From Candidatus Methylacidiphilum fumarolicum (lineage in GTDB: Bacteria > Verrucomicrobiota > Verrucomicrobiia > Methylacidiphilales > Methylacidiphilaceae), in contig NZ_OX458932.1 in NCBI RefSeq assembly GCF_949774925.1, positions 1,984,001-2,048,000 on the forward strand: a stretch of DNA of 64,000 bases, written 5' to 3'. The notes under the pieces were generated by a model. That model searched no databases. It was not told the DNA's origin and saw only the letters and a program-made list of their open reading frames with translations. The position numbers and the translations under genes are program-made. This document shows positions 17,750 through 26,103 of this stretch, piece by piece (position 1 is the first letter of the stretch; each line of letters opens with the position of its first letter).

Positions 17750-19918
17750 ATGGACTGGATTGGTAGGGAATGGATTCCATCGTCTCAAGGGGCTCTGCTT
17801 TTAATCTACGCTGCAACTTTAGAAGACATTGAGTATCTTGAAAAAAATGCTCCTCGAAAGCTTGTCATTGCTGTGGGAGAAACAGGGATACAAGATTGCA
17901 AACAGCTGCTCGAAAGAGGGTATTTATGCTTAGAAAAAATCAATAAAGAAGAGGCTGTTCAATGGCTAAAAGAGAAAATCGAATTGGGGGAACTAATCGC
18001 TATAATCCTTCGATTGACAGAAGAGCCGCAAGGAACTGTTTCAGTCATTCCACAGTTTGTTTTGGACATTATCGAAACAACACAATCCATGCGTATTCCA
18101 GTCTGGATCGATTCTTTCTGGAATCATTTTTTAACTCATTCGGATTCAAAACCTATTACGCGTCGCATCCTTGTTGGCTCACCTAAGTCTCCAAATGATA
18201 CAGGATGGGATTGGCTAAGAAAAAGTTTCTATGATCTTTCCGCTCAAGCTTTGTCCATGCATTCAGAACTGGAAGAAAGCATTGGTTGGCAAGCTGTTTA
18301 TTATCTTAAAGAGAGAAAAAACCTCCCTATATTCATCGATGGTTATAGCCAAAAAACGCTTACAGGAAAGGTCCTTTTGGGAATAGCTTTAAAAGTCGCA
18401 AGTTGGATTTCCAGAAATGTCCATGAACAACGAGTAGGTGTCCTTTTGCCGATCGGAGCAGGTGCAGTTATTGTCAATTTAGGGGTCGTTTTTGCTGGAA
18501 AAATTCCTGTAAACTTCAATTTAACAGTTGGATCAGCAATGAATCTCGTTTCGATCGAAAAGTCCAAGGTTAAAACGGTCTTCACAGCCAAAATGATCAA
18601 AGAGAAACTTCAGGACTTCCCTTGGCCTCAAAGGACCATCGAAATAGAAAGCCTTCTTCAATCCTTTTCAAAGCTTTCTCTTTTCTTTCATATTTTCTTG
18701 GCTGATCATTTGTCCACGAAAGCTCTTACCACTCTTTGGGGTGTTCCCAAAGTGGGGGGGAATAGAGAAGCAATTTTACTTTTTACAAGCGGCTCTTTCG
18801 GAGAGCCCAAAGGAGTCCCTTTATCCCATAAAAATATTTTGGCTAATATTGCTCAGATCAAATCCATTCTTTCGACTATTCCGATTAAAAAATTACTTGG
18901 TGCCCTTCCTATTTTTCATAGCTTTGGTTCAACGACCTGTCTCTGGTGGCCGATATTAGGGGGTCCTCAGACAGTTACTTACGTCAATCCCCTGGAAATA
19001 GACAAATTAGCAAGCCTCATTGAACAGTACCAAATTGATCTTCTTATTACTACGCCTACCTTCTTGCGGCAGTATCTTAAAAAAGTTCCTCCGGAGAAAA
19101 TTCGGAGTCTTAAAATCGTTATTGTGGGATCAGAAAAACTTCAAAGGCAGCTTGCAGCTGATTTTGAGTCGAAATTTGGAATTCCTGTTTGTGAAGGATA
19201 TGGGACGACAGAAGCCGCTCCTGTGATTAGTTCCAATGTGGTTGATCCTTTCCAGCCCCCTGGTTCAATTGCTAACACCAAACGAAACAAACCCGGAAGC
19301 GTCGGTCAGCTTTCAGCTGGAATGTCTATTCGGATATTTGACCAAGAAACACGAAAGGAATTACCGCTTTCAGCCAGAGGAATATTAAGCTTTAAAGGTG
19401 CTAATATTTTTAATGGTTATTTGGATGATCCATTGCGTACAGCTGCTTCCTTTCAAGAAGGTTGGTATTTAAGCGCCGATATCGGGACATTGGATAACGA
19501 AGGGTTTATTTTTATTGAAGACCGAGCCAGCCGATTTTCTAAGATTGGTGGAGAAATGGTCCCTCATGGTACCATTGAAGAAGCTTTAAGAAAAAGCTTG
19601 TCGCAAACCCATGGAGAAGAAATTGAAATGGCAATCGTTGGGATTCCCGACCTCAAAAAAGGTGAAGCACTAGCCTTACTGATTAACAAGCAGGTCCATA
19701 ATTGGCAAATTAGAAAATATCTTCTTGCCCAGGGTTTTTCAAGGCTTTGGATCCCAAAACAAGTTATTTTCTTGGAATCCCTTCCAAAAACTCCTCTTGG
19801 AAAAATAGATTATCTTCGATGCCGGCTGATTGCTGCCAATAAAGCAATCTATGCAGATGACCAGTCCAGCCCAAAAGAAAGCATGGATCAAGAGGAGGAT
19901 CAATCTAGTCAAGGATGA
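17750..19918 (+). CDS. AMP-dependent acyl ligase-like protein (Aas/acyl-ACP synthetase type) with divergent N-terminal region
   Basis: About 722 residues. The C-terminal 500 are an adenylate-forming (ANL) domain. They carry the P-loop 'LFTSGSFGEPKGVPLSHKN', 'PIFHSFGST', 'CEGYGTTEAAPVIS', 'GWYLSADIGTLDNEGFIFIEDR', and 'PKTPLGKIDY' with the catalytic Lys. This architecture matches the acyl-ACP synthetase half of Aas (2-acylglycerophosphoethanolamine acyltransferase / acyl-ACP synthetase). The N-terminal ~200 residues occupy the place of the acyltransferase domain, but I see no HX4D signature, so it may be a degenerate or replaced domain. An upstream in-frame TTG at 17735 is possible. ATG 17750 has GAGG about 9 nt upstream. 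A role in fatty-acid recycling into phospholipids or LPS is inferred. Confidence 0.8.
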   Translation: MDWIGREWIPSSQGALLLIYAATLEDIEYLEKNAPRKLVIAVGETGIQDCKQLLERGYLCLEKINKEEAVQWLKEKIELGELIAIILRLTEEPQGTVSVIPQFVLDIIETTQSMRIPVWIDSFWNHFLTHSDSKPITRRILVGSPKSPNDTGWDWLRKSFYDLSAQALSMHSELEESIGWQAVYYLKERKNLPIFIDGYSQKTLTGKVLLGIALKVASWISRNVHEQRVGVLLPIGAGAVIVNLGVVFAGKIPVNFNLTVGSAMNLVSIEKSKVKTVFTAKMIKEKLQDFPWPQRTIEIESLLQSFSKLSLFFHIFLADHLSTKALTTLWGVPKVGGNREAILLFTSGSFGEPKGVPLSHKNILANIAQIKSILSTIPIKKLLGALPIFHSFGSTTCLWWPILGGPQTVTYVNPLEIDKLASLIEQYQIDLLITTPTFLRQYLKKVPPEKIRSLKIVIVGSEKLQRQLAADFESKFGIPVCEGYGTTEAAPVISSNVVDPFQPPGSIANTKRNKPGSVGQLSAGMSIRIFDQETRKELPLSARGILSFKGANIFNGYLDDPLRTAASFQEGWYLSADIGTLDNEGFIFIEDRASRFSKIGGEMVPHGTIEEALRKSLSQTHGEEIEMAIVGIPDLKKGEALALLINKQVHNWQIRKYLLAQGFSRLWIPKQVIFLESLPKTPLGKIDYLRCRLIAANKAIYADDQSSPKESMDQEEDQSSQG

Positions 19919-19954
19919 TTCTCGGATATCCCAACAATGAAGGAGCACTTTTTT

Positions 19955-20509
19955 TTACAAGCCCAGAGAATCAACAAGCCTTTTCCTTGTTTCCCATAAT
20001 TTTTTTCCTCCCCCTGACGCCTGCCCCATCAGTTGTTCGATTTTTCCACCCTCTAACCCATGAATACTTAAAAGCCTCTCTTCATAACGATCTATGACTT
20101 TTAAAGAAACAGGCTTTTTTTGAATAAAGGCCAAGGCCTTTTGAAGAAGCGTGTAACATTCTGGTATGGGCGTTCGTTCCTCCGCAGTCTGAACCACCAG
20201 TTCGATAAAATAAGTTGAACAAAGAAAAGTCGCCCAATCTTTTCTTAACCCTAGCATTGGATCTATAATCTGATATTCTTTTAATAAATAGAGATCGCTT
20301 ATTTTCGGAACATAGAAAGTCAGTTCACATTCATAAAAAAGATCAATGGGAGCAAAAGAAGACTTCCCTGTCTTTCGGGCGCCTTTAGCCAATGTTTTAA
20401 TGCATCCTAAACTACTAATCCAATAGAGGATCGAACTACTTTCTGAGTAAGGATACTTTCTAAAAGCGATACCTGTTGTGGATAGAATGTGGTTTGATTC
20501 TTTTTTCAT
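19955..20509 (-). CDS. recO: RecO-like recombination mediator, short form
   Basis: RecO loads RecA with RecF/RecR in gap repair. The N-terminal OB-fold domain (residues 1-80) is recognisable ('TTGIAFRKYPYSESSSIL', 'GCIKTLAKGARKTGKSSFA', 'PIDLFYECELTFY'), followed by the helical domain to 'DRYEERLLSIHGL'. At 184 residues it ends where the zinc-finger and the last helices normally begin (family about 230-250). The last 30 residues look non-family. It may be naturally short or have lost its C-terminus. Last gene of the phoH operon, 3 nt after ybeY, convergent with the acyl ligase gene. Confidence 0.82.
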   Translation of the reverse strand: MKKESNHILSTTGIAFRKYPYSESSSILYWISSLGCIKTLAKGARKTGKSSFAPIDLFYECELTFYVPKISDLYLLKEYQIIDPMLGLRKDWATFLCSTYFIELVVQTAEERTPIPECYTLLQKALAFIQKKPVSLKVIDRYEERLLSIHGLEGGKIEQLMGQASGGGKKLWETRKRLVDSLGL

Positions 20510-20512
20510 GGA

Positions 20513-20941
20513 TCAAGCTGCATTTAATTTTATCCATACAGATTCAAGAATGCTTGATTGCATCCACTCCATTTTCTGTCGATCCTCCTCTGTCTGATCA
20601 TCTAATCCACAAAGATGTAGCATCCCATGAATGCCATAGAGCAAAACCTCTTTTATTACAGGAATAGCCCTAGCATTGGCTTCCTTCTCTGCAATGAATG
20701 GACAAATTAAAATTTCGCCGTAATCAAAACTAATGACATCGGTAGGAGTAGGATCATTAAAAAAGCGGGCATGCACCTCACTCATTTCTTTTGAAGATAA
20801 AAGGACAAAGAAAAGCTTTTGTGGAAAATTTATTTCCTTAGGCATTAAACCCAGTGCCAATTTCCACCCCTTCCTTAGCTTTGGCAAGGGTAAGGACACT
20901 TCTTTCTGAAGATTCTGGATCACTATCAGTTGATTTTTCAA
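20513..20941 (-). CDS. ybeY: Endoribonuclease YbeY (rRNA maturation)
   Basis: Single-strand metal-dependent RNase used in 16S rRNA 3'-end maturation and ribosome quality control. The 142-residue protein has the family core 'DPTPTDVISFDYGEILIC' and the metal motif region 'YGIHGMLHLCGLDDQTEED'. The usual motif is HGxLHLxGYDH; here the first two His are present but the third ligand position reads Asp-Asp-Gln. Family-like sequence begins right at the N-terminus ('IQNLQKEVSLPLPKL'), so the start at 20941 is probably correct. This gives a 104-nt overlap with the HD-hydrolase gene upstream in a different frame. Confidence 0.9.
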   Translation of the reverse strand: MKNQLIVIQNLQKEVSLPLPKLRKGWKLALGLMPKEINFPQKLFFVLLSSKEMSEVHARFFNDPTPTDVISFDYGEILICPFIAEKEANARAIPVIKEVLLYGIHGMLHLCGLDDQTEEDRQKMEWMQSSILESVWIKLNAA

Positions 20942-22457
20942 CGTTTTTCGGACTTTTTGGATAATGAATGCGTGTATGTAAAATCGTTTTTAACGAAAAA
21001 ATAAAGCTATGTTTGATTTCAGTAATTTCTTTCATACTCAGTGGGCATTCGTCAAGCTGATGATCTTGGAGTTTTTGAGAGACGATATCTTCAACTAACT
21101 GTTCAATATCCTTAAGGCTTGGCTTTTCTAAGCACCGAGAAGCACTTTCAATAGAATCCGCTAACATCAATATCCCTATTTCCTTTGTCTGGGGCTTAGG
21201 GCCAGGATACCTAAACCGTGATTCATCTAGCTCCGGAACATCTTCCTCACCCATTTTCAGAAGCTTGACCCCCATCTTACAATCCTCTATATTCTGCAAC
21301 GCTTTTCTATAGAAATAATAAACCAAAGATGTCCCATGATGCTGTTGGATGGCATCAATAATAGGTCTTCTTAAATGATGTTCTAAAGCAAGATCCACTC
21401 CATCCTTAATATGGGAAATAATAATAAGGGCACTCATGGAAGGAGTCAGTCGGGTGTGGGGATTATCAGCACCCTGATTTTCTACAAAATATTGGGGGTT
21501 TACTACCTTACCAATATCATGAAAATAAGCCATTACTCTACAAAGACTCCCATTTTCTCCAATTGCATTAGCAGCCGCTTCAGCAATATTGGCAACCATT
21601 AAACTATGATGGTAAGTCCCAGGTGCCTCTGTTGCTAGTCTGCGCAGTAATGGATGATTCAAATCCGACAATTCCAGCCATGTAAAATCGGTATTCAGTT
21701 GGAAAATCTCTTCCAGAACTGGCAAAAGCGTGTTGACCAATACAGCAGTAAAAAGTCCTATTCCGATGCTCAAAAAGGCTTGTTGAATCAGCACATCAGT
21801 ATCCCCCCCATTAATAATTCCAAAGCCAACAGCGCAAACAAGACTCGTCAATCCCACCGCAATCCCTGCTTTTAAAATATCCCTTCGTTGACAAATTCTC
21901 TGTATAAAATAGACCCCAACAATGCCAGACAAAAGGTTACTAGCTAAAAGAGGAATACTCGGATTGACAAGCAGAGAAATAAAGACACTGGAAAGCACTA
22001 CGACAATCACTCCCGCATGAACATTTATCAAGGCTGTCACTAACAGGGGAGCTACAGCAGTGGAAACATAAAAATAGATGGCTCTCGACTCCAAGCCTGG
22101 CTGATGAATGGACCATACATAGACAGACTTAGCAATTAACAAATTAATGGCAATAACGGCAAAGACAAGTAGCAGCTTCGAATTACTATAGAATATCTTT
22201 GGGAGACTTAAATTCAACACCATTGCGGTACAACTTGTCAGGATCAAAGAAAGGAAAACTAGCGAATAGGTCACATGACCGGTAGCGAAAAGGCCCAAGA
22301 CGATGCAAAAGAAAATAAAAAAAAGAAAAATCGCAATACGGATCGGCTCGTTTGTTTCAAGACGATTTTCCCATTTCGGGATTACAAAAATTTTTCTTTT
22401 CCTTTCTGGTCGATTTCCTTTCAACCGGGCAATAAGCTGCTCAAATAACGGTTTCAT
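20838..22457 (-). CDS. Membrane HD-domain phosphohydrolase (7TM-HD / PgpH-like), lacking the large extracellular domain
   Basis: 539 residues with about seven or eight transmembrane helices (residues 38-260), then a cytoplasmic HD domain. The metal-binding residues are in 'YHHSLMVANIAEAAANAIG' (about 283), 'MAYFHDIGKVVNPQYF' (HD about 310), 'IISHIKDGV' and 'QQHHGTSLVYYFY'. PgpH-like proteins of this family degrade cyclic di-AMP, and the operon position (after phoH, before ybeY) is the one seen in Firmicutes and many other phyla. Compared with PgpH (about 710 residues or more), the N-terminal periplasmic 7TMR-HDED domain is missing. The 35-residue C-terminal tail is encoded in the overlap with ybeY. 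Its ATG overlaps the phoH stop (ATGA). Confidence 0.85.
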   Translation of the reverse strand: MKPLFEQLIARLKGNRPERKRKIFVIPKWENRLETNEPIRIAIFLFFIFFCIVLGLFATGHVTYSLVFLSLILTSCTAMVLNLSLPKIFYSNSKLLLVFAVIAINLLIAKSVYVWSIHQPGLESRAIYFYVSTAVAPLLVTALINVHAGVIVVVLSSVFISLLVNPSIPLLASNLLSGIVGVYFIQRICQRRDILKAGIAVGLTSLVCAVGFGIINGGDTDVLIQQAFLSIGIGLFTAVLVNTLLPVLEEIFQLNTDFTWLELSDLNHPLLRRLATEAPGTYHHSLMVANIAEAAANAIGENGSLCRVMAYFHDIGKVVNPQYFVENQGADNPHTRLTPSMSALIIISHIKDGVDLALEHHLRRPIIDAIQQHHGTSLVYYFYRKALQNIEDCKMGVKLLKMGEEDVPELDESRFRYPGPKPQTKEIGILMLADSIESASRCLEKPSLKDIEQLVEDIVSQKLQDHQLDECPLSMKEITEIKHSFIFSLKTILHTRIHYPKSPKNVEKSTDSDPESSERSVLTLAKAKEGVEIGTGFNA

Positions 22458-23425
22458 TTGGTTTCCTTACAATTCGACCTATGGATCCTATAGGCTTCTA
22501 CAATATCCCTGACAAGCTTATGCCTGACAACATCCTTTTCGTCAAACTCACAAAAACAGATTCCTGAAACTGATTTTAAAGCGCTGATTGCCTCAAACAA
22601 GCCAGAACTCCTATGCTTTGGAAGATCGACTTGGGTCGGATCCCCCGTAATAACACAGCGAGACCTCTGCCCTAAACGCGTTAAAAACATGAGCATCTGT
22701 TCGGCCGTTGTATTTTGAGCTTCATCCAGAATGATAAAACTGCCACTCAATGTCCTGCCACGCATAAAGGCCAGAGGCGCCAATTCTATGATTCCTTTTT
22801 CAAGCATTTTCCTTAGTTCTTCTGGATCAAGCATCTCTTCTAGAGCATCATATAAGGGGCGCAAATAAGGGAATATTTTTTCTTCTAGTTCTCCAGGAAG
22901 AAACCCAAGCTCTTCTCCAGCTTCCACTGCAGGACGAGTTAATATAATTTTTTTGATCTCTTCATCCCTAAAAGCAGCTAATGCAGCTGCCACTGCCAAG
23001 AAGGTTTTACCTGTCCCAGCAGGTCCCAATCCAAAAACAAGTTCATGTTCTTTAATAGCCTCAATGTATTTTTTTTGATTCAAGGTTCTCGGTATAACCG
23101 GAGGTCTTTTCGTCGATGTTTCTAATTTAGATTTTTGCAAATCACTGAGCGCAACACCGTTATCTTTCTCCACAAATTCCATAGCATTATGAAAATCTTT
23201 TTTCCCAATTTCCAAACCTTGATCTCGAGCATCCTGCAATTGATCTATAACTTTCCTGGTTTTTCGTACATTGTCAGGTGCCCCATCAATCCGTAGCCAG
23301 CCATCCCTTGTAGTTACCTTGACTCCAAAACGTTCTTCCAAAAGACGAACATTTTTAATTTCATTGGCAAAAAGTTCATGAACAAATCGACCGTTTTCAA
23401 ATGAAATAATCTCTGAATGATTCAT
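22454..23425 (-). CDS. phoH: PhoH family P-loop ATPase
   Basis: 323-residue PhoH/PhoL-type ATPase, probably an RNA-related helicase-like NTPase. An N-terminal KH-like segment (residues 15-70, 'LEERFGVKVTTRDGWLRIDG') precedes Walker A 'GLGPAGTGKTFLAVAAALAA' (about 133) and Walker B 'FIILDEAQNTTAEQML' (about 232), with 'GDPTQVDLP' sensor and arginine-rich end. It starts the phoH / HD hydrolase / ybeY / recO operon, a conserved grouping linked to ribosome and RNA metabolism. The ATG at 23423-23425 has only a weak Shine-Dalgarno. Confidence 0.93.
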   Translation of the reverse strand: MNHSEIISFENGRFVHELFANEIKNVRLLEERFGVKVTTRDGWLRIDGAPDNVRKTRKVIDQLQDARDQGLEIGKKDFHNAMEFVEKDNGVALSDLQKSKLETSTKRPPVIPRTLNQKKYIEAIKEHELVFGLGPAGTGKTFLAVAAALAAFRDEEIKKIILTRPAVEAGEELGFLPGELEEKIFPYLRPLYDALEEMLDPEELRKMLEKGIIELAPLAFMRGRTLSGSFIILDEAQNTTAEQMLMFLTRLGQRSRCVITGDPTQVDLPKHRSSGLFEAISALKSVSGICFCEFDEKDVVRHKLVRDIVEAYRIHRSNCKETK

Positions 23426-24235
23426 GTTTTTAGGGTTTTAAGAAAAAATGAAACGGATTGTAAAAAAACAATGTTCCAAAACGCATAGGGTAGAGAATGT
23501 CGCCACAGTGAAAGAGAAAAGGGGAACGAAGCAAGCCGGAATTTAAAGAAGAAAAGCGGAAAGAAACTTAGAAAATTCAAATTTGAAACTAGTTTTTTAT
23601 AAAGCAAGTTTCTCCAACAAATCATGAAAAAAGATAAATTCTCCTATCTTTATGAATATCGAAGATGCTCACACTTTTAAAGTATCTATTTATAGAATTA
23701 TCATTTTTTAAAAAATCCGTCAAATATCAAATTGGAATTTCCATCTTTCTCAAATGTCTTTTTTGTTTACTCCTACACAACTCTTCCTAATGCCATCAGC
23801 CAACTCTTTCGCTCTGTTCAAGGACAACGACACCAATGAGATAAATCCTTTTTTCTTTAAAGCCATAGTTTTTCTTCTAGCTTAATCGAGATAATACGCT
23901 CCAACCACCAATGCCATCACTGTAAGACTGCTCTAATTAAATAAGAGCTATTAGAATAGGGCTGGATGGAAAGTATGACAAAGTCCTTCTCAAGGCATCC
24001 TCATCTGGGATTCTACAGCAGGGCAACTGCTTGCCACCTTATCTATCCGCAAGAGAACAGAGTCACTTTCCAATTTAGCTTCCTTAGCCTTTTGCTTGAA
24101 AGGCTGGAGGTAAAATATTACTTACTCATTTTGATAAGTTCTAGACCTATTCAAAAGCTTCAATAAGTAGCATGCGTATTTCTGTCGTGTAGAGAGTTGG
24201 ATTTTTGTACACAGAGAAAATGGAAGGAAACAAAG
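23426..24235. other. Long intergenic region, no supported gene
   Basis: About 810 bp between phoH and the FMN reductase gene, unusually long for this window. A plus-strand 43-codon frame (23754-23885, starting MSFLFTPTQLFLMPSANSF) reads like protein but lacks a ribosome binding site. A weak stem GCTCT...AGAGC lies near 23931-23949. Another plus-strand frame of 66 codons at 23966 has no supporting features. It may be a decayed gene remnant plus promoters. Confidence 0.35.
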
Positions 24236-24787
24236 CTAAAAGGGACATGCATTATGGTTCCTTTTAATGAATTCTAGAAAATTCTTTGATTGTTCCATCA
24301 TTTTTCTTTGTATATTTGCCTCTTCTATAAAACTTTTATTATCAAAAAGTTCATCAATCTTTGGCAGATACAGCGAAAAAGGGAAAATCAACGCTCTTCT
24401 ATAGAACAATATAGATTCTAAATGCATCGATGCTCTCATAGTACCAAAATTTCCGCGAGTCACCCCAACCAGACATACAGGCTTTTTTTCGAGAGCCTCT
24501 TGGCGAGGCAGCAAGTCAATGTACTGCTTTAAAGGACCAGGAATACTACCGTTATATTCAGGAAAAACGAAGACAAGTCCTTGACAGTCTCTTGTTTGCC
24601 TTATTATTGGGAGGAATGATTGAGGAGTTTTTTTAAAAGCCGTGCCTGACCATGCTTCTTTAGGCATCAATCCTAAATCAATGATGGTTACTTTTTGTTC
24701 TAGTTTTGAATAAATCCTTGCCAGTTGAGCAGCTACAAGCCGACTTTTACTGCCTACTCGATTTGTACCAACTACTATTCCAATCAT
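24236..24787 (-). CDS. NADPH-dependent FMN reductase-like flavoprotein
   Basis: 183 residues from ATG 24785-24787, which has AAAGG just upstream. The flavodoxin-like fold is shown by the FMN phosphate loop 'VVGTNRVGSKSRLVA' at the N-terminus and by 'VFVFPEYNGSIPGPLKQYIDLL' in the middle, typical of the NAD(P)H-dependent FMN/azo/quinone reductase family. 'PVCLVGVTRGNFGTMRASMHLE' follows as expected. The physiological substrate is unknown. An in-frame upstream start would add 23 hydrophobic residues without family support. Divergently transcribed from alanine dehydrogenase. Confidence 0.85.
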   Translation of the reverse strand: MIGIVVGTNRVGSKSRLVAAQLARIYSKLEQKVTIIDLGLMPKEAWSGTAFKKTPQSFLPIIRQTRDCQGLVFVFPEYNGSIPGPLKQYIDLLPRQEALEKKPVCLVGVTRGNFGTMRASMHLESILFYRRALIFPFSLYLPKIDELFDNKSFIEEANIQRKMMEQSKNFLEFIKRNHNACPF

Positions 24788-24986
24788 AAACCTTTCCAGA
24801 GCATAAGCATTGTTGTTAAAAAATATATTTAGTCCATACGCTAAACTGCTTAGCATTTAGTTACACTCTCAACCTTAGCATTTAATAAGTTCCATTAATC
24901 TATTAGAAAAGAATAATCTTTTGTTTGCCTTTACAGTAAGGGCAATTAGCGCAACTATATTAATTCATTTATCCATTATTGAAAGT

Positions 24987-26093
24987 ATGCGGATTGGAAT
25001 TCCAAAAGAAATCAAAGAAGGGGAAAATAGAGTCTCTCTTAGTCCAGCCTGTGTAAGAAGCTTAGTGGAATCTGGTCATACGGTTTTAGTGGAGTTGGAT
25101 GCAGGCCGTGAGAGTGGATTTACAAATGAAGAATACCTTAAAGCGGGGGCTTTGCTGGTATCGGCAGAGGAGGCATGGGGTAGCGATCTGGTGGTTAAAG
25201 TCAAGGAGCCTCTAGGAACTGAATATCGTTTTTTCAGAAAAAGCATGATTCTGTTTACCTTTTTGCATCTCGCTGCTAATCGTCGACTCACCGAAGCCTT
25301 ACTAGAAAAAGAGGTTACAGCCATCGCTTATGAAACCCTTAAGCTGCCAGATGGAACTTTACCACTTCTTATTCCAATGAGTGAAATTGCAGGAAGAGTG
25401 GCAATACAACATGCTGCTCGGATTCTGGAAAGAAACCATGGAGGTATGGGCATTCTTTTGGGCGGGGTGCCGGGGGTTGAGCCAGCACGAGTCGCTATTG
25501 TAGGAGGGGGAACGGTTGGGACAAATGCCTTAAAAATGGCCTTGGGTCTTGGCGCTGATCTTACAGTTTTTGATATTTGCCTTAAAAAATTACGTCTATT
25601 AGATGACCTCTTTGGAGGAAAGATTAAAACAATTATGGCCAATCCTTACACTATCGAAGAAAGGATCAGTTCGTTTGATCTCTTGATTGGCGCAGTGTTA
25701 AATCCTGGCGCGAAATCTCCCAAAGTGATTAGCAAGCAGATGATTGAAAAAATGCGACCAGGCAGTGTGGTCATGGATATCTCGATCGATCAGGGAGGCT
25801 GTATTGAAACTATCGATAAACCTACGACCCATGACAATCCAACTTTTATAAAATCTGGAATCATCCATTATGCTGTAGCTAATATTCCGGCAGCTGTCCC
25901 TAGAACAGCCACCTATGCTCTAACAAACGCCACATTCTATTGGATCAACCTTTTAGCCAATCATGGATTGATAGCTACCAAGTATGATCCAGCGATTAAA
26001 ACAGCCATCAACACGATAAGAGGCGAACTAACTTGTAAAGCCGTAGCCGAGGCCTTTGGCATGCCTTGGAGTCCCATTGAGAAATTTCTCTAA
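24987..26093 (+). CDS. ald: Alanine dehydrogenase
   Basis: NAD-dependent interconversion of alanine and pyruvate plus ammonia; in methanotrophs a route for ammonium assimilation or alanine use. 368 residues from ATG 24987, where the family N-terminus 'MRIGIPKEIKEGENRVSLSP' begins. The Lys in 'LVVKVKEP', His in 'LFTFLHLAANRRL' and the nucleotide-binding 'VAIVGGGTVGTNALKMALGLGA' are present, followed by 'DISIDQGGCIET' and 'NIPAAVPRTATYALTNATF'. Normal length and complete. Confidence 0.96.
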   Translation: MRIGIPKEIKEGENRVSLSPACVRSLVESGHTVLVELDAGRESGFTNEEYLKAGALLVSAEEAWGSDLVVKVKEPLGTEYRFFRKSMILFTFLHLAANRRLTEALLEKEVTAIAYETLKLPDGTLPLLIPMSEIAGRVAIQHAARILERNHGGMGILLGGVPGVEPARVAIVGGGTVGTNALKMALGLGADLTVFDICLKKLRLLDDLFGGKIKTIMANPYTIEERISSFDLLIGAVLNPGAKSPKVISKQMIEKMRPGSVVMDISIDQGGCIETIDKPTTHDNPTFIKSGIIHYAVANIPAAVPRTATYALTNATFYWINLLANHGLIATKYDPAIKTAINTIRGELTCKAVAEAFGMPWSPIEKFL

Positions 26094-26103
26094 CTGAACC
26101 GTT

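Noticed and set aside
23966-24166. 66-codon plus-strand frame in the long gap
   Set aside because: No ribosome binding site and no protein-like features beyond openness.
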